DNA from: Thalassospira marina
Lineage (GTDB): Bacteria; Pseudomonadota; Alphaproteobacteria; Rhodospirillales; Thalassospiraceae
Length of the DNA: 64,000 bases
Direction: 5' to 3'
NCBI RefSeq assembly: GCF_002844375.1
Contig: NZ_CP024199.1
Coordinates: forward strand, 1,314,001-1,378,000
Shown here piece after piece: positions 1-8,635 of the stretch. Every line of letters begins with the position of its first letter. Position 1 is the stretch's first letter. The translations under genes and the position numbers were made by a program. The notes beneath the pieces are model-generated. The model was not told the origin of the DNA. It did no database searches and saw only the letters and a list, made by a program, of their open reading frames with translations.

Positions 1-573
1 GGGATGATTCAGCTTTCGACCGGCGACATGCTGCGTGCAGCAGCTGCCGCCGGTACCGAACTTGGCAAAAAGGCCAAGGAAGTCATGGATGCAGGCAAGC
101 TTGTATCTGACGATCTGATGATCGGTCTGATTTCCGAACGTCTTGACCAGGATGACACCAAAGGTGGTTTTATTCTGGACGGTTTTCCACGCACCACAGC
201 CCAGGCGGAAGCCCTGGATGTGATGCTGGAACAAAAGGGCCTTGTTCTGGATTACGTGATTGAACTGCGTGTTGACGATGCTGCCCTTGTGCGCCGTGTT
301 GTTGGCCGTTATACCTGCGCCAAATGCGGCCAGGGTTATCACGACGAATTCCAGAAACCCAAGGTCGAAGGTGTTTGTGACGTATGTGGCAGCACCGAAT
401 TTAAACGTCGCGCAGACGACAACGCCGAAACGGTCACGTCCCGACTGGAAGCCTATCACAGGCAGACAGCACCTATCATTCCTTACTATGAAAAGGAAGG
501 TAAGCTGAAAACAGTTGACGGCATGGCTGAAATCGACGAAGTTACGCGCGAGATTGAAGCCATCCTGGGGTAA
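1..573 (+). CDS. adk: Adenylate kinase, 5'-truncated by window edge
   Basis: Cytosolic adenylate kinase, interconverting ATP + AMP and 2 ADP. The frame is open from base 1, and the first visible residues (GMIQLSTGDMLR) correspond to about residue 25 of the family, so the N-terminal P-loop lies outside the window. The visible part has the AMP-binding STGDMLR segment, the GFPRT motif, and a LID domain with two Cys-X2-Cys pairs (CAKC and CDVC), which is the zinc-binding form of the enzyme. The C-terminus is complete. It sits just upstream of rpsM, as expected at the end of the spc/alpha ribosomal operons (secY-adk-rpsM). Confidence 0.97.
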   Translation, partial: GMIQLSTGDMLRAAAAAGTELGKKAKEVMDAGKLVSDDLMIGLISERLDQDDTKGGFILDGFPRTTAQAEALDVMLEQKGLVLDYVIELRVDDAALVRRVVGRYTCAKCGQGYHDEFQKPKVEGVCDVCGSTEFKRRADDNAETVTSRLEAYHRQTAPIIPYYEKEGKLKTVDGMAEIDEVTREIEAILG

Positions 574-694
574 TTTCCCGGGCTGGTCGTTTATTGCTTT
601 GCGGGTTGGCGCATGCTGGCCCGCTTTGCATCTGCGATTGGCCCAAAAGGATCTGCCTTAGGGTTTGTTAATCAGGAAACAGGAGTCTCACACA

Positions 695-1063
695 GTGGCT
701 CGTATTGCTGGCGTAAACATCCCGACCGCGAAGCGCGTCGAGATTGCGCTTACCTACATCACCGGTATTGGTCCGGCGAAAGCTAAAGAAATTTGCTCGA
801 AAGTTGGCATCGAATCGCACCTGCGTGTTCACCAGCTGAGCGACGACCAGGTTCTTCGTGTTCGCGAAGTCATCGACGCTGATTACGTCGTTGAAGGTGA
901 CCTGCGCCGTGAAGTCGCAATGAACATTAAGCGTCTGATGGATCTGGGCTGCTACCGCGGTCTGCGTCATCGTCGTGGTCTCCCGGTGCGCGGTCAGCGT
1001 ACCCACACCAATGCCCGCACCCGTAAGGGCCCGGCTAAGCCGATTGCTGGCAAGAAGAAGTAA
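695..1063 (+). CDS. rpsM: 30S ribosomal protein S13
   Basis: S13 of the small subunit head, 122 aa, contacting 16S rRNA and the P-site tRNA. The frame is open from 665, but the family starts with (M)ARIAGVNIP, which puts the start at the GTG at 695, preceded by AGGAG at 681-685. The upstream ten residues are therefore not translated as part of S13. The helix-two-turn-helix region (TYITGIGPAKAKEIC) and the basic C-terminal tail (RGLPVRGQRTHTNARTRKGP...KKK) are intact. It is followed 15 bases later by rpsK in the same operon. Confidence 0.97.
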   Translation: MARIAGVNIPTAKRVEIALTYITGIGPAKAKEICSKVGIESHLRVHQLSDDQVLRVREVIDADYVVEGDLRREVAMNIKRLMDLGCYRGLRHRRGLPVRGQRTHTNARTRKGPAKPIAGKKK

Positions 1064-1078
1064 GGTAGGGGAACGACA

Positions 1079-1471
1079 ATGGCAAAAGCACCTCAGACTC
1101 GTGTGCGTCGCCGCGAGCGTAAGAATATTACGAACGGCATTGCGCATGTGAATGCAACGTTCAACAACACCATGATCACCATCACCGACGTTCAGGGCAA
1201 CACCATTGCCTGGTCGACTGCTGGTGGCATGGGTTTCCGTGGTTCGCGTAAATCCACGCCTTACGCAGCACAGATCGCTGCTGAAGACGCTGGCAAAAAA
1301 GCTGCTGAACACGGCATGAAAACTCTTGAAGTCGAAGTCAAAGGTCCGGGTTCAGGGCGTGAGTCGGCTTTGCGTGCACTGCAGGCAGTCGGCTTTACCA
1401 TTACGTCGATCAAAGACGTAACGCCGATCCCGCACAATGGTTGCCGTCCGCGCAAGCGTCGTCGCGTCTAA
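1079..1471 (+). CDS. rpsK: 30S ribosomal protein S11
   Basis: S11 of the 30S platform, 130 aa, the normal length. It shows the family signature from GIAHVNATFNNTMITITD through the GPGSGRESALRAL segment to the terminal PHNGCRPRKRRRV. The ATG is preceded by AGGGGAACGACA, giving a usable ribosome binding site. It lies between rpsM and rpoA in the conserved alpha operon and is co-transcribed with them. Nothing unusual was seen. Confidence 0.98.
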   Translation: MAKAPQTRVRRRERKNITNGIAHVNATFNNTMITITDVQGNTIAWSTAGGMGFRGSRKSTPYAAQIAAEDAGKKAAEHGMKTLEVEVKGPGSGRESALRALQAVGFTITSIKDVTPIPHNGCRPRKRRRV

Positions 1472-1501
1472 TCGCGCCGATCTGCGGACGACCCGCGTAT
1501 T

Positions 1502-1521
1502 AGGCCCGGGCAACCGGGCCT
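1502..1521 (+). other. GC-rich hairpin between rpsK and rpoA
   Basis: AGGCCCGG and CCGGGCCT form an 8-bp perfect stem with a GCAA tetraloop. No T-run follows, so it does not look like an intrinsic terminator. A short palindrome GGTGAATTTCACC follows at 1540-1552, just before the rpoA ribosome binding site. They could affect mRNA stability or translation of rpoA; this is inference. Confidence 0.5.
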
Positions 1522-1590
1522 GTTCGCGTTTCTCGTTGGGGTGAATTTCACCTCACATTACCCTAGGCTCCAGTTGCGAAGGTGGGTCTC

Positions 1591-2607
1591 GTGATTCAGA
1601 AGAACTGGCAGGAACTGATTAAGCCGACGAAGCTTGATGTTACCCCGGGTACGGACGCCAGCCGCGTCGGTACGATCGTGGCTGAACCGCTGGAGCGCGG
1701 TTTTGGTCAGACCCTGGGCAACGCGCTGCGTCGCATTCTGCTGTCGTCACTCCAGGGTTCGGCAGTGACTGCAATCCAGATCGATGGCGTTTTGCACGAA
1801 TTCTCGTCGATTCCGGGGGTCCGGGAAGATGTTACCGACATCATCCTGAACATCAAGACCCTGGGCGTGCGTATGCATGCTGAAGGTCCGAAGAAAATGA
1901 CCCTGAAGGCGACCGGCCCTGGTGCCGTCACTGCAGGTCAGATTGAAACCGGTGCGGATATCGAAATCCTCAATCCGGGTCTTGAGCTGTGCCACCTTGA
2001 TGATGGCGCCACGCTCAACATCGAATTCACCGTTGAAAACGGCAAGGGCTATGTTGCTGCGACTGCGCACCGCTCTGCCGATGCACCGATTGGTCTGATT
2101 CCGATCGATGCGATTTTCAGCCCGATCCGCAAGGTCGCCTACAAGGTTGAAAACACCCGTGTTGGCCAGGATACCGACTTCGACAAACTGTCGATCACCG
2201 TTGAAACCAACGGTTCGGTTACGCCGGAAGACTCGGTTGCCCTTGCTGCGCGCATCCTGCAGGACCAGTTGTCGCTGTTCGTGAACTTCGAAGAACCCGA
2301 AGCGGTTGTCGAAGAGAAGAAAGAAGACGAACTGCCGTTCAATAAAAACCTGCTGCGCAAGGTTGACGAACTTGAACTGTCTGTTCGTTCGGCAAACTGC
2401 CTCAAGAACGACAACATCATCTATATCGGTGACTTGGTTCAGAAGTCCGAAGCAGAAATGCTCCGTACCCCGAACTTCGGCCGTAAATCGCTCAACGAAA
2501 TCAAAGACGTGCTGGCTCAGATGGGTCTGCATCTCGGGATGGAAGTTGGCGGTTGGCCGCCCGAAAACATCGAAGATCTGGCTCGCAAGTTCGAAGACCC
2601 GTTCTAA
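1591..2607 (+). CDS. rpoA: DNA-directed RNA polymerase subunit alpha
   Basis: Alpha subunit of RNA polymerase, 338 aa from the GTG at 1591. The frame also allows a GTG at 1582, but alphaproteobacterial RpoA proteins begin MIQKNWQELIKP, which matches 1591, with AAGGTGGG upstream. The N-terminal assembly domain (about 1-230, with the GFGQTLGNALRRILLSS dimerisation helix) is followed by an acidic linker (EEPEAVVEEKKEDE) and the C-terminal domain that contacts UP elements and activators (SVRSANCLKNDNIIYIGDLVQKSEAEML). It lies between rpsK and rplQ. Confidence 0.98.
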   Translation: MIQKNWQELIKPTKLDVTPGTDASRVGTIVAEPLERGFGQTLGNALRRILLSSLQGSAVTAIQIDGVLHEFSSIPGVREDVTDIILNIKTLGVRMHAEGPKKMTLKATGPGAVTAGQIETGADIEILNPGLELCHLDDGATLNIEFTVENGKGYVAATAHRSADAPIGLIPIDAIFSPIRKVAYKVENTRVGQDTDFDKLSITVETNGSVTPEDSVALAARILQDQLSLFVNFEEPEAVVEEKKEDELPFNKNLLRKVDELELSVRSANCLKNDNIIYIGDLVQKSEAEMLRTPNFGRKSLNEIKDVLAQMGLHLGMEVGGWPPENIEDLARKFEDPF

Positions 2608-2780
2608 GACGGGCCTTCGGCCTTCGGGTCGATATGGAACGCGTTCTGCGGTCCAGCACAGGGTGAATAACCCTGCCGGGCATAGTTGCCCACACCGTAC
2701 GTGCATGACCTGGTTTCAGGGTGGCGTTACGGTTTCACAATCGGTTTCGCGCGCGAAGCCAAGCCAGAAGGAGAGTACCC

Positions 2781-3209
2781 ATGCGTCACGGTATGCACGG
2801 CCGTAAACTTAATCGGACGAAGTCCCATCGTAAGGCAATGTTTGCCAACATGGCTGTTTCGCTGATCACTCACGAACAGATCAAAACGACTCTTCCGAAG
2901 GCCAAAGATCTTCGCCCGTATGTCGAAAAACTGATTACGCTGGGCAAGCGGGGCGACCTGCATGCACGCCGTCAGGCACTTTCGACCCTGCGTGACGAAG
3001 CAGCTGTTTCCAAGCTGTTCGGTGATATCGCTGAACGCTACAAAGAACGCAGTGGTGGTTACACCCGTGTTCTTAAAGCTGGCTTCCGTTACGGCGATGC
3101 GGCTCCGGTAGCACTGATCGAACTCGTCGATCGTGATCCGGAAGCAAAAGGTGCGGCTGACCGCGCCCGCCTCGAAGCAGAGGGCGAAGCCGAAGGTTCG
3201 GACGAATAA
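2781..3209 (+). CDS. rplQ: 50S ribosomal protein L17
   Basis: L17 of the large subunit, near the exit tunnel. The family N-terminus MRHGMHGRKLNRTKSHRKAMFANMA places the start at 2781, preceded by AAGGAGA at 2768-2774; the frame is open from 2721 but that extension is not L17. Length is 142 aa, with an acidic alanine/glutamate-rich tail after about residue 120, as is common in alphaproteobacterial L17. It is the last gene of the alpha operon, followed at once by a strong terminator. Confidence 0.97.
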   Translation: MRHGMHGRKLNRTKSHRKAMFANMAVSLITHEQIKTTLPKAKDLRPYVEKLITLGKRGDLHARRQALSTLRDEAAVSKLFGDIAERYKERSGGYTRVLKAGFRYGDAAPVALIELVDRDPEAKGAADRARLEAEGEAEGSDE

Positions 3210-3235
3210 GTCCAACGCCTTGGCCTAAGAAACGG

Positions 3236-3267
3236 ACGGGTGGTGCTTCGGCACCGCCCGTTTTTTT
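3236..3267 (+). terminator. Intrinsic terminator after rplQ
   Basis: ACGGGTGGTGC, TTCG loop and GCACCGCCCGT form an 11-bp stem with one G-T pair, followed by seven T. It closes the ribosomal/rpoA operon. Confidence 0.92.
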
Positions 3268-3624
3268 ATGCCCGATTGGTGCCGGGCAGGGGGAGGCACC
3301 TGGTTGGTCGGCGGAACAGTTGAGAACGCGGGCGTGCATGAAGCCGGGATTTGGCGGTGTTTCAGGCTGTTTCCGATATGGCTTTTCCTGCCGGTTCCGG
3401 GGTTGTCTGATGTCGGTGGTTGCAGGCGCAGGGAATTGGGCCTAAATGTGTTGGGTCCCATGGTTTTCGACCCGTCCCTGTCCTTCCGGTGTGGTCCTTC
3501 ATCGCGTCGCTTTCCCGCATGAATGAACACTAAATCCATAACATGCTGTCTTGCAGTTCAAACAACCGGTAAAATCGGCACGGCGGGGTGAAAACCACCC
3601 ATCTCAAGCATGGAAGAGAGAAAC
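3268..3624. other. Intergenic region rplQ-degP, no gene recognised
   Basis: About 350 bases with short open frames on both strands (for example 3268-3522 plus and 3225-3539 minus) that lack ribosome binding sites and recognisable protein features. It must hold the promoter for the protease gene downstream, but no box could be assigned with confidence. Confidence 0.4.
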
Positions 3625-5067
3625 GTGCAGGCAAAAAAGATCGGAATGTTCGCACTGGTACTGTCAATGGGGATGGCAGTGCTGGCAGGGGGATTAAACC
3701 ATCAGGCATCCGCATCCGAGCGGCGATTGCCCACCAGCGATGCCGAAATAAAGATGTCGTTTTCACCGCTGGTCAAGCAGACAGCGCCAACGGTTGTGAA
3801 CATCTTTACCAAAAAGGTCGTCACCTCGCGTCCGGCCAATCCTTTTATGAATGATCCGTTTTTCAACCAGTTCTTTGGCAACCGGTTTGGTGGCGCGTTC
3901 GGTGCGCCGCGCCAGCGTGTAGAGCGGTCTTTGGGGTCTGGCGTGATTGTTTCGCCCGATGGCACAATTGTTACCAACCGCCATGTTATTGACGGTGCCA
4001 GCGAAATTCGCGTGGTGCTGCATGACCGCCGCGAATTTGATGCAACCCTGGTGGGTGCCGATGAACGGACCGATCTTGCTGTTCTGAAATTGCAGGATGT
4101 CCATGATGCGTTGCCAACCCTGAAACTTGGCGATTCCGATGATGTGGAAGTTGGCGATCTGGTGCTGGCTATTGGTAACCCATTTGGGGTGGGGCAGACG
4201 GTTACCAGCGGGATTGTATCGGCACTGGCGCGTGCAGGTGTGACCGGGCAGGATTATCAATCCTTCATTCAGACAGATGCGGCCATTAACCCCGGCAATT
4301 CCGGTGGTGCGCTGATCGATATGAAAGGTGATCTTATTGGTGTGAACTCGGCGATTTTCACCAAATCGGGCGGGTCCAACGGCATCGGTTTTGCCATTCC
4401 CGTCAATATGGTCAAGGTCGTGATGCGTGGCCTGATCAGTGGTGATCTGCGCCGTCCGTGGCTTGGTGCCTCGGGGCAGACAGTAACTGCCGATCTGGCC
4501 CGCTCGCTTGATCTTGAACGCCCCGGTGGCGTGTTGATCAATGCGGTACATCCGCAAAGCCCGGCCAGCCGTGCAGGCCTTAAGGCCGGTGATGTTGTCG
4601 TGGCGGTTAACGGGCTTGAGGTGGATGACCCCAACAGCCTGCGTTTCCGTGTTGCGACACTGGAGCCAAGTGGCGACGCTGTACTGACGATTATCCGTAA
4701 TGGCAGCAGCCAGGATGTATCGGTCCCGCTGGAAGTGGCACCGGAAACCCCGGCACGGGAAGAAACCAGCATTGATGGCCGCAACCCGTTTGGCGGGGCC
4801 AAGGTTGCCAATGTAAATCCGGCATTGGCCGACGAACTGGGTATTGATACGCTGATTACTGGTGTGATCGTGCTGGATGTTCCAGGCAACAGCCTGGCGC
4901 GCCAGGCCCGCCTGAAACCGGGCGACCTGATTACCGAGATCAACAAAACCCGCATTGGCAGTGTCGCCGATTTGAAGGCTGCGTTGCGCAAGGGTGAAAA
5001 GGGCCGTAACTGGTCCATCGCGGTAAAGCGGGATGGTAAAATCCTGACCGCAGATTATACCCTGTAA
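3625..5067 (+). CDS. DegP/HtrA-family periplasmic serine protease (Do)
   Basis: Periplasmic HtrA-type protease/chaperone for misfolded envelope proteins, 480 aa. A signal peptide (KKIGMFALVLSMGMAVLAGG) precedes a trypsin-like domain with the triad His120 (TNRHVIDG), Asp150 (ERTDLAVL) and Ser226 (GNSGGALI), then two PDZ domains (about 280-365 and 390-480). The frame opens at ATG 3610, but that codon has no ribosome site, whereas the GTG at 3625 is preceded by GGAAGAGAG, so the GTG is preferred. It could be called degP, degQ or mucD; sequence alone does not separate them. A single gene followed by a hairpin. Confidence 0.93.
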   Translation: MQAKKIGMFALVLSMGMAVLAGGLNHQASASERRLPTSDAEIKMSFSPLVKQTAPTVVNIFTKKVVTSRPANPFMNDPFFNQFFGNRFGGAFGAPRQRVERSLGSGVIVSPDGTIVTNRHVIDGASEIRVVLHDRREFDATLVGADERTDLAVLKLQDVHDALPTLKLGDSDDVEVGDLVLAIGNPFGVGQTVTSGIVSALARAGVTGQDYQSFIQTDAAINPGNSGGALIDMKGDLIGVNSAIFTKSGGSNGIGFAIPVNMVKVVMRGLISGDLRRPWLGASGQTVTADLARSLDLERPGGVLINAVHPQSPASRAGLKAGDVVVAVNGLEVDDPNSLRFRVATLEPSGDAVLTIIRNGSSQDVSVPLEVAPETPAREETSIDGRNPFGGAKVANVNPALADELGIDTLITGVIVLDVPGNSLARQARLKPGDLITEINKTRIGSVADLKAALRKGEKGRNWSIAVKRDGKILTADYTL

Positions 5068-5077
5068 CAGAACAATC

Positions 5078-5113
5078 GGGGTATTCCGGCGTTATAAGCC
5101 GCCGGAATACCCC
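5078..5113 (+). terminator. Strong hairpin after the DegP-like gene
   Basis: GGGGTATTCCGGC and GCCGGAATACCCC form a perfect 13-bp stem around a 10-base loop, 10 bases after the stop codon. There is no T-run, so it may act as a processing/stability element or a poor terminator rather than a classical one. Confidence 0.55.
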
Positions 5114-5163
5114 ACAATCTGCTGTAATTGCAGATGACGGGTGCGAAAGGTTATAAGGCAGGC

Positions 5164-6477
5164 ATGGTATCTTTATTTGAAAGTCAGGTTGCCCGCCCGC
5201 TGGCAGACCGTTTGCGCCCCAAAAAACTGACCGAAGTTGTCGGGCAGGATCATCTTTTTGGGGATGACGGCCCGCTAACCCGCATGACACAGACGGGGCG
5301 TGTGCCTTCTGTCATTTTGTGGGGGCCGCCTGGTTGCGGCAAAACCACACTGGCTCGCCTGATGGCCGATATTGCCGATATGGCATTTGAGCCTTTATCA
5401 GCAATTTTTTCCGGTGTTGCCGATCTGCGCAAGGTGTTTGACCGTGCACGTGGCCGCCGGGCGACCGGGGCCAGCACGCTGTTATTCGTTGATGAAATCC
5501 ATCGTTTTAACAAGGCCCAGCAGGATAGTTTCCTCCCCTATGTTGAAGATGGCACCATCACCCTGATTGGTGCGACAACGGAAAACCCGTCCTTTGAGCT
5601 GAATGCCGCCCTTCTGTCGCGAAGCCAGGTTCTGGTTTTAAAACGCCTTGATGACCCGGCACTGGAAGAGCTGCTTAAACGCAGCGAAGGCGAAATGGGG
5701 TTTGACCTGCCCTTAACCGGCGAGGCCCGCACAACCCTGCGCGCCATGGCCGATGGCGACGGGCGATATCTGTTAAACATGGCTGAAGAACTGTTCATGC
5801 TGCCTGCCAGCGATGACGGCCCCCTTGGCGTGGCAGAGCTTTCACGCGTTATTCAAAAACGCATGCCGATTTATGACAAAGGCGATGACAGCCATTACAA
5901 CCTGATCAGTGCTTTGCATAAATCCGTGCGCGGGTCGGACCCGGACGCGGCCCTTTACTGGTATAACCGCATGCTGGTGGGCGGCGAGGACCCCAAATAT
6001 GTTGCCCGCCGTTTATTGCGCATGGCGATCGAGGATATTGGCCTGGCCGACCCGCAGGCACAGCAGATTTGCCTGGGGGCCTGGCAAAGTTATGAACGGC
6101 TGGGCAGCCCCGAAGGCGAACTGGCACTGGGGCAGGCGGTGATTTACCTTGCCCTGGCGCCCAAATCCAATGCCGGATACAACGCCTATAACCATTCTGC
6201 CCGCATCGCGCGCGATACCGGCTCGCTAACACCTCCGGCCCATATCCTGAATGCCCCAACAAAGCTGATGAAGGAAATTGGCTATGGTCAGGGCTATGCC
6301 TATGACCATGATCAGGAAGATGGTTTTTCCGGGCAGAATTACTTTCCCGAAGGCATGCGCCGGCAACAGTTTTATGACCCGGTGGAACGTGGCTTTGAAC
6401 GCGACTTGCGCAAACGGGTGGATTATTTCGCCAAATTGCGCCGCGAACGCCAGAAAAAATGTGGTGAAACGGATTAG
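5164..6477 (+). CDS. rarA: Replication-associated recombination protein A (AAA+ ATPase)
   Basis: RarA/MgsA, a clamp-loader-like AAA+ ATPase acting at stalled replication forks, 437 aa. Walker A GPPGCGKTT lies at about residue 54, Walker B LLFVDEIHR with Asp110, sensor 1 is GATTENPSF, and the C-terminal tetramerisation region (ALYWYNRMLVGGEDPKYVARRL, NAPTKLMKEIGYGQGYAYDHD) is intact. The frame is open from TTG 5128, with an ATG at 5134, but the ATG at 5164 follows AAGG-type spacing and gives the family N-terminus (SLFESQVARPLADRLRPKKL). Monocistronic as far as can be seen. Confidence 0.94.
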   Translation: MVSLFESQVARPLADRLRPKKLTEVVGQDHLFGDDGPLTRMTQTGRVPSVILWGPPGCGKTTLARLMADIADMAFEPLSAIFSGVADLRKVFDRARGRRATGASTLLFVDEIHRFNKAQQDSFLPYVEDGTITLIGATTENPSFELNAALLSRSQVLVLKRLDDPALEELLKRSEGEMGFDLPLTGEARTTLRAMADGDGRYLLNMAEELFMLPASDDGPLGVAELSRVIQKRMPIYDKGDDSHYNLISALHKSVRGSDPDAALYWYNRMLVGGEDPKYVARRLLRMAIEDIGLADPQAQQICLGAWQSYERLGSPEGELALGQAVIYLALAPKSNAGYNAYNHSARIARDTGSLTPPAHILNAPTKLMKEIGYGQGYAYDHDQEDGFSGQNYFPEGMRRQQFYDPVERGFERDLRKRVDYFAKLRRERQKKCGETD

Positions 6478-6579
6478 TCCGTTTTGGGAAACAAATATGT
6501 GCGTAGTCAGTGGATAGTCCTGAATATGGAAATTGATATGGTGACGCCATAATAACCCATTCAGACTGGAGACTCTTTC

Positions 6580-7185
6580 ATGAGCACCATTTTGCACATT
6601 GATCCGTCCGTAAACGGTGAAAATTCCAAAAGCCGCCAGCTTGCCCTGAAACTGATCGAGCGCATGAAAGCTGCTGATCCGTCGGCAACCGTTACCTCGC
6701 GCGTGCTTGATGCCAATGTCGCACCGGCCATCAATGGCGATGTCGTTGGCGCCTATTACACCCCGGCTGACAGCCGCAACGATGCACAGAAGGCCCTTCT
6801 GGCAACATCCGATACGCTGGTTGCCGAACTGCAGGCTGCTGATGCCGTTGTCATCGGTGTGCCGATGTATAACTTCGCCATTCCTTCCACGCTGAAAGCC
6901 TGGAACGACATGGTTGCCCGCGTTGGCGTCACCTTCAATTACACCGAAAACGGCCCGGTTGGCGCCCTTGGTGGCAAGAAGGCATATCTGGTTGTTTCCA
7001 CCGGCGGCGTTCCGGTAAACAGCCCGGCTGATTTCGCAACCCCGTATATGAAACAGTTCCTGGCATTCCTTGGCATTACCGATGTCACCGTGATCGAAGC
7101 TTCGGGCTTTGCCGTTGATGCCGATAAGGCAATGGCGTCGGGTCTGGCCGGTGTTGAAGCCGCCGAACTGCCCAAAGCAGCCTGA
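6580..7185 (+). CDS. azoR: FMN-dependent NADH-azoreductase
   Basis: AzoR-type flavodoxin-fold quinone/azo reductase using FMN and NAD(P)H, 201 aa, cytosolic. The N-terminal phosphate loop (IDPSVNGENSKSRQLA), the VVIGVPMYNFAIPSTLKAWNDMVARVGVTF segment contacting FMN, and the VVSTGGV loop are all present. A GGAGA ribosome site precedes the ATG. Its own transcription unit, ended by a hairpin downstream. The physiological substrate is probably a quinone or electrophile; azo dyes are incidental (family knowledge). Confidence 0.95.
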   Translation: MSTILHIDPSVNGENSKSRQLALKLIERMKAADPSATVTSRVLDANVAPAINGDVVGAYYTPADSRNDAQKALLATSDTLVAELQAADAVVIGVPMYNFAIPSTLKAWNDMVARVGVTFNYTENGPVGALGGKKAYLVVSTGGVPVNSPADFATPYMKQFLAFLGITDVTVIEASGFAVDADKAMASGLAGVEAAELPKAA

Positions 7186-7248
7186 TCTTTCGGACTACGC
7201 ATAATGTAACGTATATCCCCGCTTTTCCCCCCTGCGTTGCATTTGATG

Positions 7249-7288
7249 AAAAAGACCGGTGCGCTCTGCGTATCGGTCTTTTAATTTT
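7249..7288 (+). terminator. Probable intrinsic terminator after azoR
   Basis: AAAAGACCG and CGGTCTTTT arms flank a 15-base loop, followed by a T-rich tail (TTAATTTT). The arms are AT-rich at the base, so strength is uncertain. Confidence 0.65.
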
Positions 7289-7399
7289 GCGATTACAGTA
7301 GTTTAATATCTTTCGGATATATCGGGCTATCTGGCACAGTGTAACACACACGGTGGAGCATAGGCTGCCATCCACGGGGAAGAGTACAAGGGGAAGCAA

Positions 7400-7924
7400 G
7401 TGTCGCGTTTTGTGATGCTGATCATGTGGTTTATCGCGGTCGTAGGCCTGACATTCGCAGGTGTGCGATTCAGCGGGCTGCTTGATTCCATGCTGCCACC
7501 CGGCGAGCCGGAAATTACCCGCTTTTCCCCGGAAATGACACTTCCGGCACAGCCCAATTTTTATCTGGTCTGTGGCGGGGGCCATTGCCCACCCGCCATT
7601 CGCAAGGTCGAAAGCCCGGTTTTCCCGGTCAGCGCCGCCCAGCTTTTCAGTCGCATCGAAGAACTGGCTGCTGGCATGGGCGGAAAGGTCACCTTCCGCA
7701 ATGGCGAAACCCTGCATATCCGTTTTGTGGTGCGAAGCCCCATTTTCCGCTTTCCCGACTGGGTTGATCTGCAGGCCTCCCCGGTCGAGGATAATACCAG
7801 CCAGCTTCTGGCCTATAGCCGTTCGGTCTATGGTGCGGATGATTTTGGTGCCAATGAAAAACGCCTGAAAAAATTCATCGCTCAGCTTTCCGCCCTGACC
7901 GCTGGTGCCAGGGCCAGCCAGTAA
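7400..7924 (+). CDS. DUF1499 domain protein, membrane-anchored
   Basis: Function unknown. A GTG start at 7400 is preceded by AAGGGGA. Residues about 5-25 (VMLIMWFIAVVGLTFAGVRF) form one membrane segment or uncleaved signal anchor, so the rest is probably periplasmic. The body matches the DUF1499 pattern: a central F.VRSPIFRFPDWVDL strand pair and the closing YSRSVYGADDFGANEKRLKKFIAQL, where the family has SRxGxxDxGxNxxRv. 174 aa, near the family norm. Two Cys (CGGGHC) near residue 60 are a possible disulfide. Monocistronic by position. Confidence 0.8.
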   Translation: MSRFVMLIMWFIAVVGLTFAGVRFSGLLDSMLPPGEPEITRFSPEMTLPAQPNFYLVCGGGHCPPAIRKVESPVFPVSAAQLFSRIEELAAGMGGKVTFRNGETLHIRFVVRSPIFRFPDWVDLQASPVEDNTSQLLAYSRSVYGADDFGANEKRLKKFIAQLSALTAGARASQ

Positions 7925-8242
7925 CCTGATTGCCCTTGCATTGCGCCGGCATTGGCGTGGTTGACCGGGTAAAATGCGCTGTTTTGGGTGATAATTGCCT
8001 TAAATGATGGTGAAAAGTGGCCTTTGAGGCGTTTCAGGCACGGATTTGGGATGTCAATATTGCCTGAAAGCCTGTCCTCTGTTACATCCGGGGCCTGCCT
8101 TTTCTGATGTAACCGTCTTTCCGGCCTGAAATGACACGGCGAGGGGACGGCAATTTCATTTCATTTGATCCGTGCGAAGGCGCGCATCGCCCGTGCGGTT
8201 TTCGCATGTGACATTTGAACAATGAAGGACTAGCTTCCCGCC
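7925..8242. other. Intergenic region upstream of crcB
   Basis: About 320 bases without a gene. It contains one long inverted repeat (listed separately). It does not contain the conserved pieces of a fluoride riboswitch, which is often found before crcB in other bacteria. Confidence 0.5.
8081..8113 (+). repeat. Inverted repeat upstream of crcB
   Basis: GTTACATC (8081-8088) and GATGTAAC (8106-8113) are perfect 8-bp arms around a 17-base C/T-rich loop, 130 bases before the crcB start. It may be an RNA hairpin in the leader or a protein binding site; no T-run follows, so it is not a terminator. Confidence 0.5.
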
Positions 8243-8635
8243 ATGCAATTTTCACCGATCATTTTTGCCTGTGTCGCCCTGGGCGGGGCATTGGGCGCCA
8301 TGTCGCGCTATGTCGTTTCCGGCTGGATGAATTCGCTGATGGGGCATGGCTTCCCGTGGGGAACATTCACGGTCAATATTGTCGGCTCGTTCATCATGGG
8401 GCTGGTAATTGAACTGGGCGCCCTTAAATTTTCCATCGGGCCGGAAATACGTGCCATCATAATTACCGGGTTTTTGGGGGCGTTTACGACGTTTTCCACT
8501 TTTTCCCTGGATGTGGCGACGCTATATGAACGCGGCAGTTTTGCGCTGGCGGCCCTTTATGTGACAGTTTCGGTGTTTGTCGGCATTTCCGCCCTGTTTG
8601 GGGCAATGGCATTAGTACGAGGAGCCGTCCAATGA
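8243..8635 (+). CDS. crcB: Fluoride efflux channel CrcB/Fluc
   Basis: Small inner-membrane fluoride channel, 130 aa, working as a dual-topology dimer. Four membrane segments are visible, and the family motifs GGALGAMSRY, PWGTFTVNIVGSFIMG (with the pore Asn) and GFLGAFTTFSTFSLD are intact; the last holds the phenylalanines and threonines that line the pore and the Na+ site region. Its TGA overlaps the ATG of rluC by four bases (ATGA), so the two are translationally coupled, an arrangement seen in many alphaproteobacteria. Confidence 0.95.
   Translation: MQFSPIIFACVALGGALGAMSRYVVSGWMNSLMGHGFPWGTFTVNIVGSFIMGLVIELGALKFSIGPEIRAIIITGFLGAFTTFSTFSLDVATLYERGSFALAALYVTVSVFVGISALFGAMALVRGAVQ

Noticed and set aside
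3225..3539. Genes in the rplQ-degP gap (104-aa minus and 84-aa plus frames)
   Set aside because: No ribosome sites, no recognisable sequence, and one overlaps the rplQ terminator.
7925..8242. Fluoride riboswitch upstream of crcB
   Set aside because: A CTGATG string and G-rich stretches occur, but the paired elements and order of the known motif could not be found.
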